Source of the DNA: an uncultured Bacteroides sp.
GTDB lineage: Bacteria; Bacteroidota; Bacteroidia; Bacteroidales; Bacteroidaceae
Assembly (NCBI GenBank): GCA_905201685.1
Contig: CAJKOW010000006.1
Coordinates: forward strand, 1-53,794
DNA: 53,794 nt
Reading direction: 5' to 3'
Of the stretch, positions 7,678-14,488 are shown piece by piece (within the stretch, counting starts at the first letter, position 1; every line of letters starts with the position of its first letter). The notes below the pieces were generated by a model. The model saw nothing but the letters and a program-made list of their open reading frames with translations. It ran no database searches and had not been told where the DNA came from. The position numbers were made by a program, and so were the translations under genes.

Positions 7678-8778
7678 TCAGGAACCTGCTACTCCAAACT
7701 TATAAACGGTAATCTGTTGGTACTCGTCACCCGGAAGCAACACGCACGATGGGAAGTGGGGCTTGTTGGGGGTGTCGGGGAAACATTGTGCTTCGAAGCA
7801 GACGGCGCTTCGTGCAGGATAGGTGGCACCGTGTGCGCCGGCAAATCCGTTCAGCCAGTTTCCGGTGTAGAGCTGTACGCCGTTTTCGGTGGTATATACT
7901 TCCATCGTACGTCCGCTTTCGGGTTCGGTGCAGGTGGCGGCCAAGCTCAGTTCGCCGGCTTCGGTTTTGTTCAGTACATAGCAGTGGTCGTAGCCGGCGC
8001 CGTTGATGAGTTGTTGGAAGGGTTCGTCGATGCGTTCGCCGATGGTGTGCGGTGTGCGGAAGTCCATCGGAGTGCCTTCTACCTTGCTGATTTCGCCCGT
8101 GGGGATGGATACCTCGTCGATGGGGACGTAGAAGTCGGCGTTGATGGTGACAATGTTGTTCAGTACGGTAGGAGTGGGGTTGGCGATGCCTGCCAGGTTG
8201 AAGAAGCCGTGGTTGGTCAGGTTGACTACCGTGGCTTTGTCGGTGGTGGCTCTGTATTCGATGACCAGTGCGTTGGCATCGTTTTCCAGACGGTAGGTCA
8301 TTTCTACTTTCAGGTTGCCCGGGAAGCCTTCTTCGCCGTCGGCGGAAGTGTAGTTGAACACAATGGTTGTCGGGTCGGGCTGAATGGCATCCCATACGCG
8401 TGTGTGGAAACCTGTGGGGCCACCGTGCAGCGAGTTGGGGCCGTTGTTGATGGCCAGCTGGTGCTTTTCGCCATACAGGGTAAATTGGCCTTTGGCAATG
8501 CGGTTGCCGTATCGTCCGATGGTGGTATTCAGGAAGGGTTCAGGGCTGTGGATGACGCTTTCAAGGTTGTCGTGCCCTAAGACCACGTTGGCATATTTGC
8601 CATTCTTGTCCGGTACCATAATCGAAAGGATGGCGCATCCGTAGTTGGTTACTGCCACTTCCATTCCTAATGCATTTTTAAGGATAAACAGATCTGTCTT
8701 TTTACTATCTATTTCCTTTTGAAAGTCCTTTCTGTCCAATCCGGACAGATTGCCTTCGGTTGGGGTAGTGTTTATCAT
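7678..8778 (-). CDS. galM: Aldose 1-epimerase (galactose mutarotase)
   Basis: A 366-residue cytoplasmic enzyme interconverting the alpha and beta anomers of galactose and glucose, supplying the anomer used by galactokinase. Family motifs: TTIGRYGNRIAKGQF, NNGPNSLHGGPTGFHTRVWD with the conserved HGG, LTNHGFFNLAG with the catalytic His, and AVCFEAQCFPDTPN with the catalytic Glu near the C terminus. The start at 8778 (MINTTPTEGNLSGL) is chosen. The frame stays open to 8898, but the extra 40 residues (basic and phenylalanine-rich) do not look like family sequence and run into the promoter region shared with manA. There is no signal peptide, unlike some secreted Bacteroides mutarotases. It is the first gene of the leftward gal set. 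Confidence 0.93.
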   Translation of the reverse strand: MINTTPTEGNLSGLDRKDFQKEIDSKKTDLFILKNALGMEVAVTNYGCAILSIMVPDKNGKYANVVLGHDNLESVIHSPEPFLNTTIGRYGNRIAKGQFTLYGEKHQLAINNGPNSLHGGPTGFHTRVWDAIQPDPTTIVFNYTSADGEEGFPGNLKVEMTYRLENDANALVIEYRATTDKATVVNLTNHGFFNLAGIANPTPTVLNNIVTINADFYVPIDEVSIPTGEISKVEGTPMDFRTPHTIGERIDEPFQQLINGAGYDHCYVLNKTEAGELSLAATCTEPESGRTMEVYTTENGVQLYTGNWLNGFAGAHGATYPARSAVCFEAQCFPDTPNKPHFPSCVLLPGDEYQQITVYKFGVAGS

Positions 8779-8889
8779 AAACTTGGTATTAATTAAATTT
8801 CTTGCAAATAAAAAGAAATTCTTTTGTTTACCCAAGTAATTGGAATGAAATATGAAAAACGTTTTAGCAAATTTTAGCGTTTTGCGTCG

Positions 8890-8920
8890 TTGAATCAAAT
8901 TGATATTTTTTGTATGTTTG
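8890..8920 (+). promoter_or_regulatory. Promoter of manA
   Basis: TATGTTTG at 8913-8920 fits TAnnTTTG. A partial -33 (TTG at 8890-8892) lies 20 bases upstream. The -7 is about 58 bases before the manA ATG. The divergent galM promoter must lie in the same 200-base space but has no clear consensus match. Confidence 0.45.
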
Positions 8921-8977
8921 CCACAATTATTAAATTATTACTTATGTTTTTATTGAACATTTAACGAAAAACGACAA

Positions 8978-9949
8978 ATGTATCCTTTGAAATTTGAGCC
9001 CGTCCTGAAGCAGACGCTTTGGGGAGGCGATAAAATTATCCCGTTCAAACATCTGAATGAAAACCTGCCCAACGTGGGCGAAAGCTGGGAAATATCGGCC
9101 GTGGAAGGCAGTGAATCGGTCGTAGCTAATGGTCCCGACAAGGGGTTGACTTTGCCCGAAATGGTCAGGAAATACAAAGAGGAGTTGGTGGGAGAAGCCA
9201 ATTACGCACGCTTTGGCAATAAATTTCCGCTGCTGGTCAAGCTCATCGACGCCAAGAAAGACCTTTCCATCCAAGTGCATCCCAACGACGAATTGGCCCA
9301 AAGAAGGCACAACTGCTTTGGGAAGAACGAAATGTGGTATGTGATTGCCGCCGACAAGGGGGCAAGGCTCATCGGCGGATTCGCGCAACAGATCACTCCC
9401 AAGGAATATAAGGAAAGGGTGAACAACGGTACCTTTGCCGAAGTGCTGCAGACGTGCCTGATAGCGCCGGGCGACGTCTTCTTTGTGCCGGCGGGAAGGG
9501 TGCATGGCATCGGAGCCGGCTCGTTTATCGCCGAAATCCAACAGACCTCGGACGTGACCTACCGCATCTTCGACTACAACCGCAAGGACAAGGACGGCAA
9601 GCCCCGCGAGCTGCATATCGGCCAGGCGATGGATGCCATCAACTTTGCCGATGTGCAGGACGACTTCCGATTCGAATACGAGGAGGTGGAGAATGAGCCT
9701 GTCGAAGTAGTGGCAAGCCCCTATTTTACGACATCGCTTTACGACATGACGGAGGAGATTACCTGTGATTATTCGGAGTTGGAGTCGTTTGTGATTTTCG
9801 TATGCGTGGAGGGTTCGTGCAAGATTGTCGATGACGAAAAGAACGAACTGACAATGCGTGCGGGCGAAACCATCTTGCTGCCTGCCCTGACACAGGAGGT
9901 AGCCATCGTGCCCGACGGAAGGGTGAAGTTTCTGGAAACGTATGTATAA
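8978..9949 (+). CDS. manA: Mannose-6-phosphate isomerase, class I
   Basis: A 323-residue zinc-dependent cupin enzyme interconverting mannose 6-phosphate and fructose 6-phosphate. It links mannose use and GDP-sugar synthesis to glycolysis. The four metal ligands expected for the family are visible: Gln99 and His101 in LSIQVHPNDELA, Glu118 in KNEMW, and His176 in FFVPAGRVHGIGAG. The basic stretch KDGKPRELHIGQ follows FDYNRKD. The length fits the short bacterial form. It is transcribed divergently from the gal genes and ends in a strong terminator. Confidence 0.95.
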   Translation: MYPLKFEPVLKQTLWGGDKIIPFKHLNENLPNVGESWEISAVEGSESVVANGPDKGLTLPEMVRKYKEELVGEANYARFGNKFPLLVKLIDAKKDLSIQVHPNDELAQRRHNCFGKNEMWYVIAADKGARLIGGFAQQITPKEYKERVNNGTFAEVLQTCLIAPGDVFFVPAGRVHGIGAGSFIAEIQQTSDVTYRIFDYNRKDKDGKPRELHIGQAMDAINFADVQDDFRFEYEEVENEPVEVVASPYFTTSLYDMTEEITCDYSELESFVIFVCVEGSCKIVDDEKNELTMRAGETILLPALTQEVAIVPDGRVKFLETYV

Positions 9950-9958
9950 CGACCCGTT

Positions 9959-10012
9959 GCCGATAGAATGGTTACTGCGGATGTTCCCCCTAAACGTTCT
10001 ATCGGCTTTTTT
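9959..10012 (+). terminator. Intrinsic terminator of manA
   Basis: GCCGATAGAA at 9959-9968 pairs perfectly with TTCTATCGGC at 9997-10006, followed by six T. The 28-base loop is unusually long. Confidence 0.8.
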
Positions 10013-10088
10013 GACTGCCGACGAAGGAGCGACGCTTTTTTCTGGCTTTGGAGGGGGAATGTCGAGCCACGGAAAGTTTCGGCGATAA

Positions 10089-10355
10089 TCAATATCTCTT
10101 TAAGAATTTCCGCAGCCTTCTCATCAGCTTCAATCCCAACATGGCTCCGTCGAAGATGGCCATGCCTGTATTGAATGCTCTCATGACGGCACTCGTCTTG
10201 TTGGCGGCTGGAGCCAGGGGCGCAACCAAGCTGCGTGTAAGGTCGGTCATCAGTTGCTTTTGGTGGCCGATGGCTTTCTGCAACTGTTCTTTTTGCCGGG
10301 CAATGTCGTCCAGCGTCAGCGGGGTAGGTGTGTGGGTATTGTCATTCATTGCCAT
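10089..10355 (-). CDS. Hypothetical protein, third gene of the YtxH operon
   Basis: An 88-residue protein with a hydrophilic helical N-terminal half (LDDIARQKEQLQKAIGHQKQ) and an amphipathic, basic C-terminal end (LGLKLMRRLRKFLKRY). There is no clear transmembrane helix, though AVMRAFNTGMAIFDGAMLGLK could lie at a membrane surface. It overlaps the end of the holin-X-like gene by 14 bases, which indicates translational coupling. I do not recognise a named family. The context suggests a small envelope-associated protein, possibly stress-related. Confidence 0.65.
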   Translation of the reverse strand: MAMNDNTHTPTPLTLDDIARQKEQLQKAIGHQKQLMTDLTRSLVAPLAPAANKTSAVMRAFNTGMAIFDGAMLGLKLMRRLRKFLKRY

Positions 10356-10728
10356 CTTGGGTGGTTTTCTGGTTTGACTTGTCGAAAAACAGCCCTGCGA
10401 TGAACTTCAGCATCGGATGGATGATGATTTGCTTCCGAAAGCTGATCAGCAGGACGATGAGCAGAATATGGAAGCAGGTAATGATGCCGAAACTCACGGT
10501 TACGCCTCCAACGTAGGGCGTCAGCATGTAGGCGATGGTGAAGGACAAGTAGAACAAAGCCACCATGCCCAATATGATGACCGTCAGCACTAAGATGAGT
10601 GTGGAAAGCAGTACGGTGAGTTTTTCGGTGATTTCCAGTTTGGTGTATTGCTTCTGTAGCTCCAGGTACTTCTTGAACTCAATGAATAGCTGCTGTAAGG
10701 TTTCGATGCTTTTATCGTCTGCAAACAT
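10342..10728 (-). CDS. Phage holin family / holin-X-like membrane protein
   Basis: A 128-residue protein with an amphipathic N-terminal helix (LFIEFKKYLELQKQYTKLEITEK), then two adjacent hydrophobic segments: LTVLLSTLILVLTVIILGMVA to FTIAYMLT, and VTVSFGIITCFHILLIVLLI. This is the layout of the Phage_holin_3_6 (Actinobacterial Holin-X) group, which in Bacteroidetes is chromosomal and found with YtxH-type genes rather than in prophages. No lysis enzyme is nearby, so a true holin role is unlikely. It is probably a small inner-membrane protein of an envelope-stress operon. Confidence 0.75.
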   Translation of the reverse strand: MFADDKSIETLQQLFIEFKKYLELQKQYTKLEITEKLTVLLSTLILVLTVIILGMVALFYLSFTIAYMLTPYVGGVTVSFGIITCFHILLIVLLISFRKQIIIHPMLKFIAGLFFDKSNQKTTQDGNE

Positions 10729-10759
10729 GGTGGCTTTGTCTTTCTCGTTTTTTTAAGAT

Positions 10760-10969
10760 TTATTCGGCTGCTTCGGCCTTCATTTCGGAAGCAATCTCAT
10801 CTACTAAATCTTCCATCTCGTCACGATTCAGGCGAATGCCCTTCTTGCGCAAGATGTCTGCGATTTTCTGACGGGTATCAGCTCCCTTTTCAGGAGCGAA
10901 CAGGATGCCTACGGCTGCACCAACTACGGCGCCACCCAAAAAAGCTGCTAAAACATTTAATCCTTTCAT
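10760..10969 (-). CDS. YtxH domain-containing protein
   Basis: A 69-residue protein with one N-terminal membrane or Gly/Ala-rich helix (LAAFLGGAVVGAAVGILFAPEKG), followed by TRQKIADILRKKG and an acidic helix. The GxxxGxxxGxLFAPxxGxxTR pattern is the YtxH/GvpP signature of small stress-associated proteins. A good GGAG Shine-Dalgarno sequence precedes the ATG, and a -7 element (TAGCTTTG) lies upstream. It is the first gene of a three-gene leftward operon with the holin-X-like gene (31-base gap) and the hypothetical gene. Confidence 0.85.
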   Translation of the reverse strand: MKGLNVLAAFLGGAVVGAAVGILFAPEKGADTRQKIADILRKKGIRLNRDEMEDLVDEIASEMKAEAAE

Positions 10970-11006
10970 AACTATACTCCTTTCTTTATAAAAAGTTTTT
11001 CTGTCA

Positions 11007-11014
11007 CAAAGCTA
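11007..11014 (-). promoter_or_regulatory. -7 element of the YtxH operon
   Basis: On the minus strand TAGCTTTG fits TAnnTTTG exactly. It would give a start near 10999, about 30 bases before the YtxH ATG. No clear -33 TTTG is seen. Confidence 0.45.
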
Positions 11015-11137
11015 ATGTTTTTTTCTGATGTATCTCTATGGATTCGGCTTTTTTTTCACTCAAACCGGAAGGTTTAAGCCCGGTTTAATTTTATTTAACT
11101 GGATGGTTGTGCCCGCATATGCCGTTATTGACGTACA

Positions 11138-11172
11138 TTTGCCCTTTCGAAAGAGAAACTTTGTACTTTTTG
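11138..11172 (+). promoter_or_regulatory. Promoter candidate of the SPOR lipoprotein
   Basis: TTTG at 11138-11141 and TACTTTTTG at 11164-11172 (one base longer than TAnnTTTG). The spacing and the extra base make this a moderate match. Confidence 0.35.
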
Positions 11173-11268
11173 GATATTATTCTTTGATAGATGGCGATTT
11201 TTCTATTAATTTGCCGTCAATTTAAAAAGAACATAAAGCCGATTATTAATAAAAACTATAATAGGAAG

Positions 11269-11772
11269 ATGAGAAAATTAGCAGTTTTAGGTATGGGAGT
11301 GTGCGTATTGCTTGCATTCTCTGCCTGCAAGTCGAGTGAAAGTGCTTATAAAAAAGCATACGAGAAAGCAAAACAGCAAGAACTGGCAGATACTCAGGCG
11401 GTAGTTCCGGCCGAAGAAGTGGCTCCCGTAGTTAGCGCTCCTGTAGAAACGAAAGTTGTTGAAAGCGCGCCTGCTGATGTCAGACAAGAAAAAGTGACTG
11501 TAGTCACAGGCAACCAGGATGGCTTGAAGGACTTTAGCGTAGTGTGTGGTAGCTTTGGCATTAAGGCCAATGCCGAAAATCTGAAGAGCTTCCTGGACAG
11601 CGAGGGATACAATGCGATCGTCGTGTTTAATGCTGAAAAAGCCATGTACCGTGTTGTTGTCAGCACGTTTGCCGATAAGGCTTCGGCTGCACAAGCACGC
11701 GACGCCTTCAAGAAGAAATACCCCAATCGCGAGGACTTCCAAGGCTCGTGGCTGTTGTATCGCATTAACTGA
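11269..11772 (+). CDS. SPOR domain lipoprotein
   Basis: A 167-residue protein. The ATG at 11269 gives a clean lipoprotein signal, MRKLAVLGMGVCVLLAFSAC, with Cys20 as the lipidated residue; upstream in-frame starts lie in the promoter region. After a Val/Ala/Pro/Glu-rich linker (residues about 42-80) comes a C-terminal SPOR domain, about residues 90-165: DFSVVCGSFGIKANAENLKSF, MYRVVVSTFADKASAAQARD, and GSWLLYRIN. SPOR domains bind denuded glycan strands of septal peptidoglycan, so a cell-division or cell-wall role is likely. It is monocistronic and is followed by a hairpin and an intrinsic terminator. Confidence 0.88.
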   Translation: MRKLAVLGMGVCVLLAFSACKSSESAYKKAYEKAKQQELADTQAVVPAEEVAPVVSAPVETKVVESAPADVRQEKVTVVTGNQDGLKDFSVVCGSFGIKANAENLKSFLDSEGYNAIVVFNAEKAMYRVVVSTFADKASAAQARDAFKKKYPNREDFQGSWLLYRIN

Positions 11773-11832
11773 TTGAATGGAATTCTTTTTGGTAATTTTA
11801 TAGAGAAGCTTGTCGGCTTCTCAATGAACGGG

Positions 11833-11861
11833 GCGGTGACTGGGAAGTTGCCGCTTTTTTT
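11833..11861 (+). terminator. Intrinsic terminator of the SPOR gene
   Basis: GCGGTGAC pairs with GTTGCCGC (two wobble pairs) around a six-base loop, followed by seven T. A second perfect hairpin, GAGAAGC / GCTTCTC, lies just upstream at 11803-11822. Confidence 0.75.
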
Positions 11862-11939
11862 GTGTACCTTCCTGACGGAGTGTTTGTGGAGGCATGCTTA
11901 TTTTGCGCAAAAAAACTTCTGTTTTATAAGAAAATGTAC

Positions 11940-11947
11940 TATTTTTG
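11940..11947 (+). promoter_or_regulatory. -7 element of the GH109 gene
   Basis: TATTTTTG fits TAnnTTTG, 40 bases before the ATG at 11987. The -33 region (TTCTG at 11917-11921) is only a weak match. Confidence 0.5.
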
Positions 11948-11986
11948 TCAAAAATTTAAGTTTTTACCCTAAAAGATAAATTGTTT

Positions 11987-13531
11987 ATGAAAAAAATTGG
12001 ATGGTTCGTGTTGTGTGCCTGTCTTGCGCTGGTCGCGTGTGATAGTACAAAGACAGTAGAGCAACAGGTGTCGGAGTATGGCACCAAATGGAGTTGGGAT
12101 AAAGGTACCATCGTGGTGGAAACACCTGAACGGCCTGCTGGACAACAAAGTGTGATCGGGTTGGCTTTGCCCAAAATGGAGGTAGTGCGTGTGGGATTCG
12201 TAGGCTTAGGCATGCGAGGCCCCGGTGCGGTAGAGCGCTTTACACACATCCCCGGCGTGCAGATCGTAGCCTTGTGCGACTACGAAAAAGAAAGAGCCGA
12301 AGCCTGTCAGGAGTATCTGAAAAAAGCGTCGATGCCCAAAGCAGCTGTGTATGACGGCGAAAAAGGATACGAAGAACTCTGCAAACGCGACGACATTGAC
12401 TTGGTATATATCGCTACCGACTGGCTGCATCACTTCCCTGTGGCCTTGTGTGCGATGGAAAATGGTAAAAATGTAGCCATCGAAGTACCTTCAGCCATGA
12501 GCTTGAAAGATTGCTGGGCATTGATCGACATGAGCGAGAAAACCCGCAAGCATTGCATGATACTTGAAAACTGCTGCTACGACTGGTTCGAGATGAATAC
12601 GCTCAACATGGCGCAACAGGGTGTGTTTGGTGAGATTATCCGTGCTCAGGGAGCCTATATCCACAATCTGGATGCCTTCTGGGATTATTATTGGAAGAAC
12701 GGCGAAAACGATAAATTGGGATGGCGTTTGGAGTACAACATGAAGCATCGTGGAGACGTATATCCTACCCACGGATTGGGCCCTGTCGCACAAGCCTTGA
12801 ATATCCATCGTGGCGACCGCATGAAGACACTGGTAGCCATGGACACCAAGTCGGTTGTAGGAAAAGCCCTGGTCGAGGAAAGAACCAAGCAACCGTGTGA
12901 AAACTTCCGCAACGGCGACCATACTACGACATTGATTCGGACAGAAAACGGAAAGGTGATCGAGATTCAGCATGATGTGATGACTCCCCAGCCTTATAAC
13001 CGCTTGTATCAACTGACGGGTACGAAAGGATTTGCCAACAAATATCCTGTCGAAGGATATGCGCTCGATGCCGAGCAGATGAAGGCTTCGGGCGTAGCAC
13101 CCAAAGTGGACGACTTGAATTCGCATGGCTTCATGCCCGAAGCTGAAATGAATGCCCTGATCGAAAAGTATCAGCACCCCATCCTGAAAAAATATGGCGA
13201 GATGGCCAAGGAAGTAGGCGGACACGGAGGTATGGACTTTATCATGGACAGCCGTCTGGTGTATTGCCTGCAAAACGGTCTGCCGCTGGATATGGACGTG
13301 TACGACCTGGCAGAGTGGTGTTGTCTGGCCGAATTGGGCGAACTTTCGATGGACAACAATTGTGCATCGGTGGCCATCCCTGATTTCACCCGTGGCGAAT
13401 GGAATAAGGTGAAAGGTTACAAGCATGCATTTGCTTCGCCCGAAGACGAAAAAGCAGCCATGGAGAAGGCACAGGCTTTCACGGCTAAGCTGAAAGAGCA
13501 AGGTGCCAAAGAGTGGGCTGCTGCTCAATGA
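11987..13531 (+). CDS. Gfo/Idh/MocA lipoprotein, GH109-like (alpha-N-acetylgalactosaminidase)
   Basis: A 514-residue protein. The ATG at 11987 is preferred over the TTG at 11981. It has a lipoprotein signal (FVLCACLALVAC, Cys18), then from about residue 65 a Rossmann NAD-binding motif VVRVGFVGLGMRGPGAV. The middle carries KHRGDVYPTHGLGPVAQALN, the motif of GH109 enzymes that use NAD+ to remove terminal alpha-GalNAc by an oxidation, elimination and reduction cycle. WLHHFPVALCAMENGKNVAIEVP is the usual dehydrogenase fold segment. Lipidation implies an envelope location, suited to host mucin or blood-group glycans. Characterised GH109 proteins often carry a Tat signal; here the leader is a plain lipobox. 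Family is strong; substrate is inferred. Confidence 0.85.
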   Translation: MKKIGWFVLCACLALVACDSTKTVEQQVSEYGTKWSWDKGTIVVETPERPAGQQSVIGLALPKMEVVRVGFVGLGMRGPGAVERFTHIPGVQIVALCDYEKERAEACQEYLKKASMPKAAVYDGEKGYEELCKRDDIDLVYIATDWLHHFPVALCAMENGKNVAIEVPSAMSLKDCWALIDMSEKTRKHCMILENCCYDWFEMNTLNMAQQGVFGEIIRAQGAYIHNLDAFWDYYWKNGENDKLGWRLEYNMKHRGDVYPTHGLGPVAQALNIHRGDRMKTLVAMDTKSVVGKALVEERTKQPCENFRNGDHTTTLIRTENGKVIEIQHDVMTPQPYNRLYQLTGTKGFANKYPVEGYALDAEQMKASGVAPKVDDLNSHGFMPEAEMNALIEKYQHPILKKYGEMAKEVGGHGGMDFIMDSRLVYCLQNGLPLDMDVYDLAEWCCLAELGELSMDNNCASVAIPDFTRGEWNKVKGYKHAFASPEDEKAAMEKAQAFTAKLKEQGAKEWAAAQ

Positions 13532-13590
13532 AGTTAGAAGTCCGATAGGAGGACGCTTACTTATATTAAAAGAAGTTATAAAATAATATA

Positions 13591-13617
13591 GAAAACTTTC
13601 CTTAAGTGGAAGTTTTC
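13591..13617 (+). terminator. Terminator hairpin of the GH109 gene, abutting the cysQ -7 element
   Basis: GAAAACTTTCC, loop TTAAGT, GGAAGTTTTC, with one bulged base. The T-rich tract that follows (TATTTTTG) also fits a -7 element, so termination and initiation signals overlap. Confidence 0.6.
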
Positions 13618-13625
13618 TATTTTTG
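13618..13625 (+). promoter_or_regulatory. -7 element of the sulfonation operon
   Basis: TATTTTTG fits TAnnTTTG. The implied start near 13632 rules out the frame's first ATG at 13606 and supports translation from 13642 or 13651. Confidence 0.5.
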
Positions 13626-13650
13626 TGCCTTATCATTAGAAATGAAAGCG

Positions 13651-14484
13651 ATGGAACAACATTATATCTTGAATGCGATAGAAGCTGCACTGCTGGCCGG
13701 AAAGGAGATTCTTGCCATCTATGACGATCCCGCATCGGATTTTCAGATCGAAAGGAAGGCGGATAACTCACCGCTGACGATAGCCGACAGGAAGTCGCAC
13801 GAAACCATTGTAGGCATACTGGCCGGGACGCCTTTTCCCATCTTGAGCGAGGAAGGCAAAAACATCTCTTACGAAGAGCGTAGCGGCTGGAAAAAACTGT
13901 GGATAGTCGATCCGTTGGACGGTACCAAGGAGTTCATTAAGCGCAATGGAGAGTTTACCGTAAACATCGCTTTGGTTTCCGATGGGAAACCTGTGGCGGG
14001 AGTCATATATGTTCCTGTCAAAAAAGTACTTTATTTTGCCGACGAGGCATGGGGCGCATATAAGGTAGAAGGCATTGCAGACATGCAGGGTCGAAGCTTG
14101 GACGAACTGATGGCAGCTGCCATCCCCTTGCCCGACAAAGGAGCGGCACACGAAGGAGTGGTCGTGGTGGCATCGCGTTCGCATCTGACTCCTGAGACAG
14201 ATGATTATATACGTCGGCTGCGCGAAACTCACGGCGAACTGGAGTTGGTTTCGATAGGAAGCTCTTTGAAGATTTGCCTGGTTGCCGAAGGCAGAGCCGA
14301 TGTCTATCCACGTTTTGCTCCCACGATGGAGTGGGATACAGCGGCTGGGCATGCCATTGCAAGAGCTGCAGGCATGGAGGTTTATCAGGCAGGAAAGGAC
14401 ATCCCGCTGTGTTATAATAAACAGGACTTGCTGAACCCTTGGTTCATTGTAGAGAGAAAACGTGAACCTCAATTAGAAGAATGA
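13651..14484 (+). CDS. cysQ: 3'(2'),5'-bisphosphate nucleotidase CysQ
   Basis: A 277-residue inositol-monophosphatase-fold enzyme. It hydrolyses PAP (the by-product of sulfotransferases) to AMP and can also lower PAPS. Motifs: LSEEGK with the metal-binding Glu, WIVDPLDGTKEFIKRNGEFT with the DPxDGT metal site, and TMEWDTAAGHAIARAAG (WDxAAGHAI) near the C terminus. The start at 13651 (MEQHYILNAIEAALLAGKEI) matches family N termini; 13642 is possible, while 13606 would overlap the -7 element. It is the first gene of a tightly spaced operon (gaps 4, 4, 8, 28, 9 and 28 bases) ending in a sulfotransferase and a secreted protein. Removal of PAP would relieve product inhibition of the sulfotransferase. 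Confidence 0.93.
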   Translation: MEQHYILNAIEAALLAGKEILAIYDDPASDFQIERKADNSPLTIADRKSHETIVGILAGTPFPILSEEGKNISYEERSGWKKLWIVDPLDGTKEFIKRNGEFTVNIALVSDGKPVAGVIYVPVKKVLYFADEAWGAYKVEGIADMQGRSLDELMAAAIPLPDKGAAHEGVVVVASRSHLTPETDDYIRRLRETHGELELVSIGSSLKICLVAEGRADVYPRFAPTMEWDTAAGHAIARAAGMEVYQAGKDIPLCYNKQDLLNPWFIVERKREPQLEE

Positions 14485-14488
14485 CCTT

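Noticed and set aside
8779..8898. A longer N terminus for galM
   Set aside because: The extra residues are basic and Phe-rich without family similarity, and the DNA is the galM-manA promoter space.
10342..10728. Prophage lysis module suggested by the holin-like protein
   Set aside because: No endolysin, spanin or phage structural gene is near, and holin-X-like proteins are widely chromosomal in Bacteroidetes.
12491..13771. A 426-codon minus-strand open frame across GH109 and into cysQ
   Set aside because: It is antisense to two well-supported genes and crosses a terminator and promoter.
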